NCBI GenBank assembly: GCA_025149285.1
Contig: CP102274.1
Location: forward strand, 6,614,489 to 6,678,488
DNA: 64,000 nucleotides
Reading direction: 5' to 3'
DNA from: Hungatella hathewayi
GTDB lineage: Bacteria; Bacillota; Clostridia; Lachnospirales; Lachnospiraceae
A program made the translations under genes and the position numbers. Of this stretch, positions 35,376-46,258 are shown one piece after another. Positions within the stretch are counted from its first letter, which is position 1. Every line of letters begins with the position of its first letter. The notes beneath the pieces are model-generated. The model had not been told where the DNA came from and did no database searches. It saw only the letters and a program-made list of their open reading frames with translations.

Positions 35376-36023
35376 TTATTCGTTTCTTTTTCGTTCTGCC
35401 ACCAGCTTGAATATGGCATTTCCCATGGAGGAAAACTTCTCCTCATATTCCGTCATGATATTTCCCCCGGCCATATCGGAATGGTGCAGATCATACGTAT
35501 ACTCTCGTATCTCCCAGCCCGCTGCCGGTATGGACTCCAGGGAATAATCAAACAGTCCCCGGTTGTCCGTCTTAAATTCTACGACGCCATCCGATGCCAG
35601 AATCTTATCATACACTTCCATAAACGGTTCCGACGTCAGGCGCCTTTTCGCATGGCGGTCCTTGGGCCACGGATCTGAAAAGTTCAGATAAATTTTCTTT
35701 ACCTCACCCGGGGCGAAAATCTCGGAAAGCTCTCTCGCATCCACACACATAAAGTAGATATTGGAAAGCTCCATCTCCCGGCGTTTCTGGATGCCTCTCA
35801 GAAGGACGCTGCAGTACCGCTCAATGCCGACGTAATTGATTTCCGGATTTTTGGCGGCCAGCTCCATAATAAACCGGCCCTTTCCCATGCCTACTTCTAT
35901 CTCTATTGGATTATCATTCCCAAAGACGCCGTTCCAGCGCCCCTTCTTCTCTTCCGGATTGGAAACCACGTAAGGGCTGTTTGCGATCTCTTCCTCCGAG
36001 CCTGGAATATGGCGTAATCTCAT
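35376..36023 (-). CDS. trmB: tRNA (guanine-N7-)-methyltransferase
   Basis: 215 residues. The SAM-binding region reads IEVGMGKGRFIMELA, followed by VGIERYCSVLL and the family signature YLNFSDPWPKDRHAKRRL with RLTSEPF. TrmB methylates G46 in the variable loop of tRNAs. The ATG has GGAGGAGA upstream. The next genes on the strand are the Lys-rich miniprotein and tRNA-Lys. Confidence 0.96.
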   Translation of the reverse strand: MRLRHIPGSEEEIANSPYVVSNPEEKKGRWNGVFGNDNPIEIEVGMGKGRFIMELAAKNPEINYVGIERYCSVLLRGIQKRREMELSNIYFMCVDARELSEIFAPGEVKKIYLNFSDPWPKDRHAKRRLTSEPFMEVYDKILASDGVVEFKTDNRGLFDYSLESIPAAGWEIREYTYDLHHSDMAGGNIMTEYEEKFSSMGNAIFKLVAERKRNE

Positions 36024-36176
36024 ATCTATCTCCTCCAGTACCTGTTAATTTTTCGTTCTGATTGTACCATACAATACGATCCGAGCGCAAGTACAGGCCC
36101 ATTTGACAGAAGGATCAATCTTGTTTTGGGTTATTTTTTACTTTTCTCTTACAAATAAAAAACTTCAAAATAATAG

Positions 36177-36205
36177 GTGCACAATTAGAGATAATCTAGT
36201 ATAAT
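36177..36205 (+). promoter_or_regulatory. sigma-70 promoter of the DUF4145/SH3b gene
   Basis: GTGCAC (weak -35) and a perfect TATAAT are 17 bases apart, about 46 bases before the start codon. Confidence 0.6.
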
Positions 36206-36250
36206 ATCTGTATATTGGTATACGATCGTTTTTTGCAAAGGAGGAAGCAT

Positions 36251-37231
36251 ATGGGAACTACAGACAACAACACCTGGACCAGGATCCAGCAAAGTGTCCG
36301 GGAGACGGAACGTCTCATCGGCCAGAAGCAGTATAATCTGGCCATGATCAAATCCCGCCAGACACTGGAATTTATGGTAAACTGCCTTGGAGAAAAGGCT
36401 TTGATTGTAGATGGGGATCTGGCAGACAGTATTGACCAGCTGTTCGAAGGGCACTGGATATCACAGGCCACGAAAGACCACTATCACAGAATTCGGGTAC
36501 TCGGCAACAAAGCTGTTCACGACGGTAATGACAGCCCTTACGATGCGAACGAAGCGTTCCAGCTTCTTTCCCAGGAAGCTACAGCCTTTGCAGATATCTA
36601 TAGCGGCAGACGCCGCAGTACCACGCCCACCAGGCCGCAGCAGCGCCCGGCCTCAAGATCTTCACAGCCGGCTCAGAGAAGCACCGGCCAGAGGAGCTCG
36701 TCTCCCCAGAGAAACGGCCAGCGAACAGCGCAGAGACCATCTTCGGCGAACCGGAGCAGACGACGCTCTAAGAAAAAAGGATTCGATCCCTACGATCTGT
36801 TAAGACCGGCAGTGATCTTCCTGATTATCCTCGTTGTCGTTCTGGCTGCCATGGGACTCTTTAAGCTGTTTGGCGGTAAGGATGATAAGAAGGAGACAAG
36901 CGCTCCGTCCACTTCACCGGAAGTTACCACTGAAGCGACTGCAGCTCCGGAACCGGCTACAGAACCAGAGCCCGCCACGGAAGCGCCTATGATTTATAAG
37001 ACCACGGCAACACCTAATCTGAATGTCAGAGCCGAACCGTCAACTACCGGAGCTGTGTTAGGAAGGCTTGCCCCTGGTACAGTGGTTGATTTCGTCCAGA
37101 CTTATGATCAGCAGTGGTCGGTTATTATGTTCGAGGGCAAGCAGGCCTATGTATCCAGCCAGTATCTGGCCGCAGAGGAAGCACCTCAGCCATCAGATGC
37201 CGGTACAGAAGCGACAACTGCAGCCCAGTAA
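36251..37231 (+). CDS. membrane protein with N-terminal DUF4145-like domain and C-terminal SH3b domain
   Basis: 326 residues from ATG 36251 (AAAGGAGG upstream). Residues 1-110 are a helical DUF4145-like domain with LAMIKSRQTLEFMVNCLG and RIRVLGNKAVHDG. A Ser/Arg/Gln-rich basic linker follows to about 180, then a single membrane helix (VIFLIILVVVLAAMGLFKLF), then an acidic Pro/Thr/Glu/Ala-rich segment, and a bacterial SH3 domain (TTATPNLNVRAEPSTTGAVL to AYVSSQYL). The basic side should face the cytoplasm and SH3b the wall. DUF4145 domains occur with nucleases and defence genes, but here the layout suggests a link between wall binding and a cytoplasmic partner. The function is unknown. Confidence 0.78.
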   Translation: MGTTDNNTWTRIQQSVRETERLIGQKQYNLAMIKSRQTLEFMVNCLGEKALIVDGDLADSIDQLFEGHWISQATKDHYHRIRVLGNKAVHDGNDSPYDANEAFQLLSQEATAFADIYSGRRRSTTPTRPQQRPASRSSQPAQRSTGQRSSSPQRNGQRTAQRPSSANRSRRRSKKKGFDPYDLLRPAVIFLIILVVVLAAMGLFKLFGGKDDKKETSAPSTSPEVTTEATAAPEPATEPEPATEAPMIYKTTATPNLNVRAEPSTTGAVLGRLAPGTVVDFVQTYDQQWSVIMFEGKQAYVSSQYLAAEEAPQPSDAGTEATTAAQ

Positions 37232-37287
37232 GCTCTAAAATACAGAATCACGGTACGATCCATGACTCCGCGGAAAACGAATTATTT

Positions 37288-37340
37288 ACGCGGTGCAGAC
37301 AGACGTCATATGGCGGCTATGTCTGCACCGCGTTTTTTAA
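37288..37340 (+). terminator. intrinsic terminator
   Basis: ACGCGGTGCAGACA and TGTCTGCACCGCGT form a perfect 14-bp stem followed by TTTTTTAA. Confidence 0.92.
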
Positions 37341-37696
37341 TAGTGAAACGTATACTCTCTTCCTTTCTTTTGCTTTCACTGATTGAACCTTCCATCATTA
37401 CCCAGAAAAGCTAATTTTTGATAATTTTTCATCAAAAAAATGAAATAATATTGAATTTCCATAATTTTTAATGACCTATTTCTAAAATTACTATGGAAAA
37501 TTTTTAAATTTGTAGTATGATTATAAGTTGAAACTTGTGTATTTGCAGGTTTTATCATAATCAGTCATTCCACTAAGCTCATGAGAGACCTCATTATGCC
37601 CGATCATAAGGGATACGCTGAATGGATGTGACAGGAATTGCACGTAAGCGGCCGCAAACGCCCGCCAGGTGCTTATAGGAAAGAGGAGGGCAATAT
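37341..37696 (+). other. leader region of the V-type ATPase operon
   Basis: AT-rich to about 37560, with candidate -10 hexamers such as TATGAT near 37518 but no convincing -35, then a more GC-rich leader of about 130 bases ending in AAAGAGGAGG before the first gene. No coding frame is supported. Confidence 0.4.
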
Positions 37697-38008
37697 ATGG
37701 ATACTGTGATTGAAAAGATATCCGAGATCGAATCTGCTGCCACCGGGATTATGGAAGATGCCAACGAACGAAAAAAGGCATTTGCCAAAGAAATGGAAGA
37801 ACGGACGGCAGCTTTTGATGCTCAGCTGGAAGCTGAGACGAATAAACGGATTGAAGAACTACGGGCCAGAATGGAGATCGAGATGAACGAACGTCTCGAG
37901 AAACAGCGGAACGATTCCCAGAACGTCCTTCGCGCAATGGAACAACGTTACCAGGAACATCACACAGAATATGTGGAGGAACTATTTAAAAAAATGATAA
38001 AGGAGTGA
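37697..38008 (+). CDS. ntpF: V/A-type ATPase subunit G/H (peripheral stalk)
   Basis: 103 residues, almost wholly a charged coiled coil (Glu, Lys, Arg, Gln with regular hydrophobic spacing), like the G/H stalk subunit that pairs with subunit E. First gene of the operon, with GGAGG upstream. The identity rests on position and coiled-coil character, since this family is poorly conserved. Confidence 0.8.
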   Translation: MDTVIEKISEIESAATGIMEDANERKKAFAKEMEERTAAFDAQLEAETNKRIEELRARMEIEMNERLEKQRNDSQNVLRAMEQRYQEHHTEYVEELFKKMIKE

Positions 38009-38012
38009 TCAT

Positions 38013-39062
38013 ATGGGAGGCCTGCTATCCTACAGCGGCATCACCACCAAGGTCCGGGCCATGGAGAGCCATCTGATCACCGACCGCCAGTTTGGCGAGA
38101 TGTCCACGCTTGAATCTGTATCTGACGCAGTGGAATACTTACGGCGGCTGCCCGCTTACGGCATGATTTTTTCCAATCTGGAGGGAGTCGACTTACACCG
38201 GGGTGCCATCGAACAGCGCCTGATACTGTCTCAATACCAGGATTTTGCAAAGCTCTATCGTTTTGCGAATCTCTCGCAGCGCAAATTCCTGGATTTATAT
38301 TTCATGCACTACGAGATCGATATCCTGAAAAAATGCTTCCGCAATGCTCTGGGCCACCAGAAGCCTGAAATAGACTTATCCGTATTTCAGGAATTTTTTG
38401 AGAAGCACTCAAAGCTTGATCTAATAAAGCTGTCTTCATCGGGAAGCGTACAGGAATTTATCTCTAATTTGGACGGGTCGATCTATTACGATTTACTGAC
38501 CCATTTAGATGATGTGGAACATCCCTCCCTGTTTGATTACGAGATCCATCTGGATCTTCTGTATTTCAAAACCATCTGGAAGGTCAAGGGAAAGTATCTT
38601 TCCCGAACAGAACAGAAGCTCCTCACCGACTGCTTCGGCAGCAAACTGGACCTTTTAAATATTCAGTGGATATACCGTTCAAAAAAATACTATAACCTGC
38701 AGCCGGCAGACATCTATGCACTGCTCATTCCCATCGAGTTCCATATCAAGAAGGAGCAGATTACAAAACTTGTGGAGGCCGGAACGCTGGATGAGTTCTT
38801 CCATGCGCTGCAGACAACCTACTACGGCAGACTGGAAGATATGGATGCCTCAGATCAGACTGAACTGGAAATGCTGGCCGAGGAAGCGCTTAACAAAATT
38901 TACAGTGCCACCAGCCGCAAGAATCCGTATTCCATTGCCACACTGAATTCATACCTCTATTTTAAGGAGGAAGAGATTCAGAAGATTATTACCGTCATAG
39001 AGAGTATCCGTTACGGCGTCAGCCCGGATGAAATTCTCTCCTATGTGGTAAAGAACCAGTAA
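38013..39062 (+). CDS. ntpC: V/A-type ATPase subunit C (d-like, central axle cap)
   Basis: 349 residues, all-helical, family landmarks SYSGITTKVRAMESHLIT at the start and ILKKCFRN and the end ESIRYGVSPDEIL. This funnel-shaped subunit couples the central stalk to the membrane ring. It starts four bases after the previous stop. Confidence 0.92.
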   Translation: MGGLLSYSGITTKVRAMESHLITDRQFGEMSTLESVSDAVEYLRRLPAYGMIFSNLEGVDLHRGAIEQRLILSQYQDFAKLYRFANLSQRKFLDLYFMHYEIDILKKCFRNALGHQKPEIDLSVFQEFFEKHSKLDLIKLSSSGSVQEFISNLDGSIYYDLLTHLDDVEHPSLFDYEIHLDLLYFKTIWKVKGKYLSRTEQKLLTDCFGSKLDLLNIQWIYRSKKYYNLQPADIYALLIPIEFHIKKEQITKLVEAGTLDEFFHALQTTYYGRLEDMDASDQTELEMLAEEALNKIYSATSRKNPYSIATLNSYLYFKEEEIQKIITVIESIRYGVSPDEILSYVVKNQ

Positions 39063-39077
39063 AGGGGGTTACTATCC

Positions 39078-41006
39078 GTGATAGAAAAGATGAAGTTCTT
39101 AAGTATCACCGGGCCCAAAGAAGACATCGACCGGGTCATTGACACGTATTTGTCCAAATACGAGATCCATTTGGAAAATGCACTGTCAGAATTAAAGACG
39201 GTAAAAGACTTAAGACCATATATTGAGATTAACCCGTACAGGGACACATACCAGCGTGCCGCTGAGCTGGTGGAACTGCTTCCGGCCACAGCGCCGAAGA
39301 CCACAGCCACCGCAGTTTCCATTGAAGAGGCCATCGGCACTATTGAAAAACTGGACGCGACGGTGAAGGAGCTTACGGAAAAAGAAGCCGTGCTCACCGG
39401 TGAACGCGATTCCTTACAGGAATCCTTAGACAAGGTAGTTCCCTTTACGGGGCTTAACTACGATTTGAGTTCGATCCTGCATTTTAAATATATTAAGTTC
39501 AGATTCGGACGCATTTCCCACGAATATTATAAGAAGTTTGAGAGCTACGTCTATGATTCCATCGATACTGTGCTCTACAAATGCCGTGAGGACGAGGAAT
39601 ACGTCTGGGTCGTCTATTTCGTGCCCGAGACCATTTCCAACCAGATTGACGCAATCTACTCCTCCATGCACTTCGAACGTTTCTTCCTTCCGGATGAGTA
39701 CGAGGGCACGCCGTTAGATGCCATTCACACCCTGGAGGACAAAATCTCCGCGCTGCAGGCGGATATCGACAGCATCCACAGACAGATGGCCGAGGTACTG
39801 GGCAGTCAGCGCGATAAGCTTCTGGCCTCCCATGACAAGCTTTCCACTTTCTCCACCAACTTTAACGTCAGGAAGCTGGCGGCATGCACGAAGCAGAACG
39901 TCAACACCTTCTATATCTTGTGCGGCTGGATGAGTGAAAAGGAAGCCAAGGCGTTCCAGAAGGAGATCTCAAACGATGAAAAGACCTTCTGCATCGTGGA
40001 GGATGACCACAACAATATCATAAGCAGACCGCCGACAAAGCTTCATAATCCAAAGCTGTTTAAGCCGTTTGAAATGTTTATCCAGATGTACGGCCTTCCG
40101 GCCTATAACGAGATCGACCCGACCATACTGATCGGCATCACCTATTCCTTCCTCTTCGGCTTCATGTTCGGAGACGTGGGACAGGGACTCTGTCTCCTTC
40201 TCGGAGGCTTTCTGCTTTACCGGTTCAAGAAGATGAATCTGGCGGCTATCATCTCCTGCTGCGGCTTCTTCTCCACCATATTCGGCTTCATGTTCGGCAG
40301 CGTGTTCGGCTTCGAGGATATCATCGGCGCCGTATGGCTGCGCCCTATGGAACACATGACGAATCTGCCGTTTATCGGTAAACTGAACACGGTATTTATC
40401 GTGGCCGTCTCCATCGGCATGGGGATCATCCTGCTGACCATGGTGCTTAATATCATCAACAGTCTCCGGGATCATGATCCGGAAAAAACATGGTTTGACA
40501 CCAACGGTGTGGCGGGTCTCGTGTTCTATGCGAGCCTGGTTCTTACAATTGTATTATATATGACGGGCAATCCGGTACCGGCGACCATTCTGTTAGTCAT
40601 CATGTTTGGGATTCCGCTGCTCATCATGTTCTTCAAGGAGCCGCTTACCCATATTCTGGAAAAGAAAGCACAGATCATGCCGGCAGGCAAAGGCATGTTT
40701 GTGGTTCAGGGATTTTTCGAACTGTTTGAGGTACTGCTCAGCTACTTCTCCAACACGCTTTCTTTCGTCAGAGTAGGCGCTTTCGCAGTGAGCCATGCAG
40801 CCATGATGGAGGTTGTTCTCATGCTGTCCGGCGCGGAAGCCGGCAGCCCCAACTGGGCGATCGTCGTACTCGGCAACTTGTTCGTGTGCGGCATGGAGGG
40901 CTTAATCGTGGGCATCCAGGTGCTCCGTCTTGAATATTACGAGCTGTTCAGCCGTTTCTACCGCGGAACCGGCCGTGCATTTAAACCATACGGAAAGACA
41001 AATTAA
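39078..41006 (+). CDS. ntpI: V/A-type ATPase subunit I (membrane stator)
   Basis: 642 residues starting with GTG 39078 (AGGGGG upstream). The N-terminal half is cytoplasmic and coiled coil-rich; the C-terminal half has about eight membrane helices. The essential stator Arg is in NTLSFVRVGAFAVSHAAM. It forms the ion half-channels beside the K ring, as subunit a does in the F-type enzyme. Confidence 0.95.
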   Translation: MIEKMKFLSITGPKEDIDRVIDTYLSKYEIHLENALSELKTVKDLRPYIEINPYRDTYQRAAELVELLPATAPKTTATAVSIEEAIGTIEKLDATVKELTEKEAVLTGERDSLQESLDKVVPFTGLNYDLSSILHFKYIKFRFGRISHEYYKKFESYVYDSIDTVLYKCREDEEYVWVVYFVPETISNQIDAIYSSMHFERFFLPDEYEGTPLDAIHTLEDKISALQADIDSIHRQMAEVLGSQRDKLLASHDKLSTFSTNFNVRKLAACTKQNVNTFYILCGWMSEKEAKAFQKEISNDEKTFCIVEDDHNNIISRPPTKLHNPKLFKPFEMFIQMYGLPAYNEIDPTILIGITYSFLFGFMFGDVGQGLCLLLGGFLLYRFKKMNLAAIISCCGFFSTIFGFMFGSVFGFEDIIGAVWLRPMEHMTNLPFIGKLNTVFIVAVSIGMGIILLTMVLNIINSLRDHDPEKTWFDTNGVAGLVFYASLVLTIVLYMTGNPVPATILLVIMFGIPLLIMFFKEPLTHILEKKAQIMPAGKGMFVVQGFFELFEVLLSYFSNTLSFVRVGAFAVSHAAMMEVVLMLSGAEAGSPNWAIVVLGNLFVCGMEGLIVGIQVLRLEYYELFSRFYRGTGRAFKPYGKTN

Positions 41007-41033
41007 ATAAAATCGATCAGGAGGTATCTTATT

Positions 41034-41462
41034 ATGTCAACTTTAGTCAAAATAACCTTAGCAGCAGCTTTAATCTTAAGTATCGCAGTTCCTTTCGGCG
41101 CATTTGCCATGGGTGAGAAATCCAAAGGCCGTTACAAAAAGGCGCTGGGTGCTAACGCCCTCTTATTCTTCGGCACTCTGATGGTATCCGCAGTCTTCAT
41201 GTTCTCCGGCAGCGCAGTGGCTGCTGAACCGGCTGCCGCAGCTTCCGGCGTGGCAGGCATGGGATATTTAGCTGCCGCACTTTCCACCGGTCTGGCCTGT
41301 ATCGGCGGTGGTATCGCCGTATCAGCCGCTGCATCCGCAGCTCTTGGCGCCATCAGCGAAGATGGTTCCATCCTTGGTAAATCACTGATCTTCGTAGGTC
41401 TTGCCGAAGGTGTTTGTCTGTACGGTCTGATCATTTCTTTCATGATCTTAGGTAAGTTATAA
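41034..41462 (+). CDS. ntpK: V/A-type ATPase subunit K (proteolipid rotor)
   Basis: 142 residues with four hydrophobic segments (about 5-26, 38-59, 75-105 and 113-140). Only the second pair looks like a c-type hairpin. Its carboxylate is Glu125 in GLAEGVCLYGL. The Gln residues that complete the sodium site in Enterococcus NtpK have no match here (the TM3 position is Gly), so proton coupling is the simpler reading, as inference. The ribosome site is AGGAGG. Confidence 0.93.
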   Translation: MSTLVKITLAAALILSIAVPFGAFAMGEKSKGRYKKALGANALLFFGTLMVSAVFMFSGSAVAAEPAAAASGVAGMGYLAAALSTGLACIGGGIAVSAAASAALGAISEDGSILGKSLIFVGLAEGVCLYGLIISFMILGKL

Positions 41463-41465
41463 TCG

Positions 41466-41774
41466 ATGAAAATGTATTTAATCAGCGACAACATCGACAC
41501 CTGGACCGGCATGAGGCTGGCCGGGGTGGAAGGTGCCGTCGTCCATGAAAAGGCTGAGTTAAAACAGGAACTGGATAAAGTCCTGGCCGACAAGGAGATC
41601 GGAATTGTTCTACTGACAGAAAAATTCGGACGGGAGTTTCCGGACATCATCGATGATGTAAAGCTGAACCGGAAGCTGCCCCTCATCATAGAAATCCCCG
41701 ACCGCCATGGTACCGGCCGCAAGCCGAACTTTATCACAGATTATGTAAACGAAGCCATCGGATTAAAACTATAG
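41466..41774 (+). CDS. ntpG: V/A-type ATPase subunit F (central stalk regulator)
   Basis: 102 residues of CheY-like fold: MKMYLISDNIDTWTGMRLAG at the start and the GIVLLTEKFG strand. It starts four bases after ntpK and sits between ntpK and ntpE, as expected in bacterial V-type operons. Confidence 0.92.
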   Translation: MKMYLISDNIDTWTGMRLAGVEGAVVHEKAELKQELDKVLADKEIGIVLLTEKFGREFPDIIDDVKLNRKLPLIIEIPDRHGTGRKPNFITDYVNEAIGLKL

Positions 41775-41790
41775 GAAAGAGGTGGTCATC

Positions 41791-42385
41791 TTGACAACTG
41801 AGGAAAAATTACAGCATTTCCTGGATTTCTGTATGGAAGATGCGAGAAACCGCAGTGCAAAGATGCTCGATGAATATACCGCCGCCCTGGAACAGACCTT
41901 TGAAGAGCATCAGGCAGATGCGAGACGGAGAGCCGAACAGCAGGTGGAACTGGAAAGCGAACGGATCGAACATGAGACGAACAAAAAGCTTTCCCTGGAG
42001 CAGATTGGCATCAAACGGGAGCTCGGACATAAACAGGAAGAACTGAAAGACAAAATTTTTGTGGAGCTTAAGGATGTGCTGGAACAGTACATGGAAACTC
42101 CCGAATATACACAGCTTTTGGAGAAGCAGATCCGCCACGCCAGAGAATTTGCCGGAAACGAATTCTTTACGATCTACATTGACCCGGCGGACGAGACGAG
42201 ACTGAACCGTCTGGCGCTCCACAACAGCGCCGACATCCGCGTGAGTGAGTACTCCTTCGGCGGCGGCACACGGGCCGTCATTCCCTCCCGCCATATCCTG
42301 ATTGACAACTCCTTCCAGACAAAACTGGAGGAGGCAAGACGGGATTTCCGCTTTAACTTAAAGGATCTGGAGGGAGGTATCACCA

Positions 42386-42393
<8 letters not shown>
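41791..42393 (+). CDS. ntpE: V/A-type ATPase subunit E (peripheral stalk)
   Basis: 200 residues from TTG 41791, which has AGAGGTGG five bases upstream; GTG 41782 would place the start inside that site. The long N-terminal coiled coil and a C-terminal globular part (SFGGGTRAVIPSRHILIDNS, where subunit E has GGv...) are seen. The gene overlaps ntpA by eight bases. Confidence 0.92.
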
Positions 42394-44152
<1,759 letters not shown>

Positions 44153-44166
44153 GGAGGCGGCATAAA

Positions 44167-45570
44167 ATGGCAATTGAATATTTAGGCTTAAGTGCTATTA
44201 ACGGCCCCATGGTCGTTTTAGAGGGCGTCCAGGATGCGGCTTTCGATGAGATTGTGGAAATGACTGTAGAGGGACGGGAAAAGAAAATCGGCCGTATCAT
44301 CGAGGTTTACGAAGACAAGGCGATTATTCAGGTTTTCGAAGGTACGGAAGGCCTGGCTTTAAGAAACGTTCATACCAGACTGACCGGCCGCCCCATGGAG
44401 CTGGCGGTGTCTGAGGATATGCTGGGCCGTACCTTCAACGGTGTCGGCGAGCCCATCGACGGACTTGGCGACATCAGCTCCGATATCCGTCTGGACGTCA
44501 ACGGCAAACCGTTAAATCCGGTTACGAGGGAGTATCCCCGTGACTATATCCGTACCGGTATCTCGGCCATCGACGGCCTTATGACGCTGATCCGCGGCCA
44601 GAAGCTGCCGATCTTCTCCGGCAACGGACTTCCCCACGACGATCTGGCGGCCCAGATCGTAAAGCAGGCATCGCTGGGCGACGACGCGCAGTCCAGTGAG
44701 AAGTTCGCTGTCGTGTTCGCCGCCATGGGTGTCAAATACGATGTGGCTGACTTCTTCCGCCGTACCTTCGAGGAAAGCGGTGTTTCCGATCACGTGGCCA
44801 TGTTCATCAACCTGGCCAATGACCCGGTCGTTGAGCGTCTGATCACTCCAAAGGTGGCGCTTACGCTGGCAGAGTATCTGGCATTTGAAAAAGGCATGCA
44901 TATTCTGGTTATCTTAACGGATATGACCGCTTATGCGGAGGCGCTCCGTGAGGTATCCTCATCCAAGGGTGAAATTCCCTCCCGAAAAGGTTATCCCGGC
45001 TACCTCTACAGCGAGCTGGCCGCCATCTATGAGCGCGCCGGCATCGTAAAGGGACGCCACGGCTCCGTGACCCAGATACCGATTCTCACCATGCCCAACG
45101 ACGATATCACCCACCCGATCCCCGACCTTACGGGATATATTACGGAAGGGCAGATCGTTCTGGACCGGAACTTATACGGCCAGTCCATCTATCCGCCGAT
45201 CAACGTACTGCCGTCCTTAAGCCGTCTGATGAAGGATGGAATCGGCGAGGGCTTTACGAGAGCAGATCATCAGGGTGTGGCAAACCAGCTGTTCTCCTGT
45301 TATGCCAAGGTAGGCGACGCAAGAGCGCTTGCCTCCGTAATTGGTGAAGACGAGCTGTCTCCGATAGACAAAAAATATCTGGTATTCGGCAAGGAATTCG
45401 AGCGCCGCTTCGTCGGCCAGGGAAACCATGCCAACCGTAATATCATAGAGACTCTGACCATCGGCTGGGAGCTCTTAGGGCTTCTCCCGAGAGCAGAACT
45501 CGACCGTATCGACACCAAGGTACTGGATCAGTACTATAAGCCGACAACCGCAGAAGCTTCCGAAGAATAG
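44167..45570 (+). CDS. ntpB: V/A-type ATPase regulatory subunit B
   Basis: 467 residues. No P-loop, as expected: the position reads IFSGNGLPHDDLAAQI. The family landmarks VILTDMTAYAEALREVS and PDLTGYITEGQI are present. It alternates with subunit A in the headpiece. AAGGAGG lies upstream. Confidence 0.97.
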   Translation: MAIEYLGLSAINGPMVVLEGVQDAAFDEIVEMTVEGREKKIGRIIEVYEDKAIIQVFEGTEGLALRNVHTRLTGRPMELAVSEDMLGRTFNGVGEPIDGLGDISSDIRLDVNGKPLNPVTREYPRDYIRTGISAIDGLMTLIRGQKLPIFSGNGLPHDDLAAQIVKQASLGDDAQSSEKFAVVFAAMGVKYDVADFFRRTFEESGVSDHVAMFINLANDPVVERLITPKVALTLAEYLAFEKGMHILVILTDMTAYAEALREVSSSKGEIPSRKGYPGYLYSELAAIYERAGIVKGRHGSVTQIPILTMPNDDITHPIPDLTGYITEGQIVLDRNLYGQSIYPPINVLPSLSRLMKDGIGEGFTRADHQGVANQLFSCYAKVGDARALASVIGEDELSPIDKKYLVFGKEFERRFVGQGNHANRNIIETLTIGWELLGLLPRAELDRIDTKVLDQYYKPTTAEASEE

Positions 45571-45581
45571 GAGGGACGCGT

Positions 45582-46202
45582 ATGGACCCGAATACATTTC
45601 CCACAAAGGGTAATTTAATTCTCGCCAAGAGTTCCCTCACGCTGGCCCGCCAGGGATATGAGCTGATGGATAAAAAGCGAAATATCTTAATCAAGGAGCT
45701 GATGGGGCTGATCGAGGAGGCCAAGGGGATCCAGTCTGAGATCGACACCACCTTTACAGCAGCCTACAAGGCCCTTCAGAAGGCCAATATTGAGTTAGGC
45801 ATCAATTACGTGCAGGACATCGCCGCGGCCGTCCCTGTGGACGATACGGTGCGTATCAAGACCCGCAGTATCATGGGCACGGAGATTCCCCTCGTCCAGC
45901 ACGAAGAAAGGCCCTTGAATCTGACGTATGCCTACTACAGCACCAAGGAATCCTTAGACGAGGCCAGATACCACTTTGAAAAGGTGAAGGAGCTTACGGT
46001 AAAGCTGTCCATGGTGGAAAATTCCGCATACCGCCTGGCAAACAGCATCAAGCGGACACAGAAGCGCGCCAACGCGCTTAAGAATATCACGATCCCGCGC
46101 TACGAGGCGCTGACCAGAAACATAACAAATGCGCTGGAAGAAAAGGACCGTGAGGAATTCACCAGGCTGAAGGTGATTAAGCGAAACAAAACCAGCGCCT
46201 GA
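45582..46202 (+). CDS. ntpD: V/A-type ATPase subunit D (central shaft)
   Basis: 206 residues, long helices at both ends: start FPTKGNLILAKSSLTLARQG and the C-terminal KRTQKRANALKNITIPRYEA signature of subunit D. The gamma-like rotor shaft. Last gene of the operon. Confidence 0.96.
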   Translation: MDPNTFPTKGNLILAKSSLTLARQGYELMDKKRNILIKELMGLIEEAKGIQSEIDTTFTAAYKALQKANIELGINYVQDIAAAVPVDDTVRIKTRSIMGTEIPLVQHEERPLNLTYAYYSTKESLDEARYHFEKVKELTVKLSMVENSAYRLANSIKRTQKRANALKNITIPRYEALTRNITNALEEKDREEFTRLKVIKRNKTSA

Positions 46203-46208
46203 TACACG

Positions 46209-46250
46209 AAAAAGCATCAGATCCCGTCACAGGGCTCTGATGCTTTTTCA
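46209..46250. terminator. terminator of the V-type ATPase operon (bidirectional)
   Basis: AAAAAGCATCAGA pairs with TCTGATGCTTTTT across a short arm-loop. It also faces the convergent giant signalling gene. Confidence 0.88.
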
Positions 46251-46258
46251 GTTAAAAA

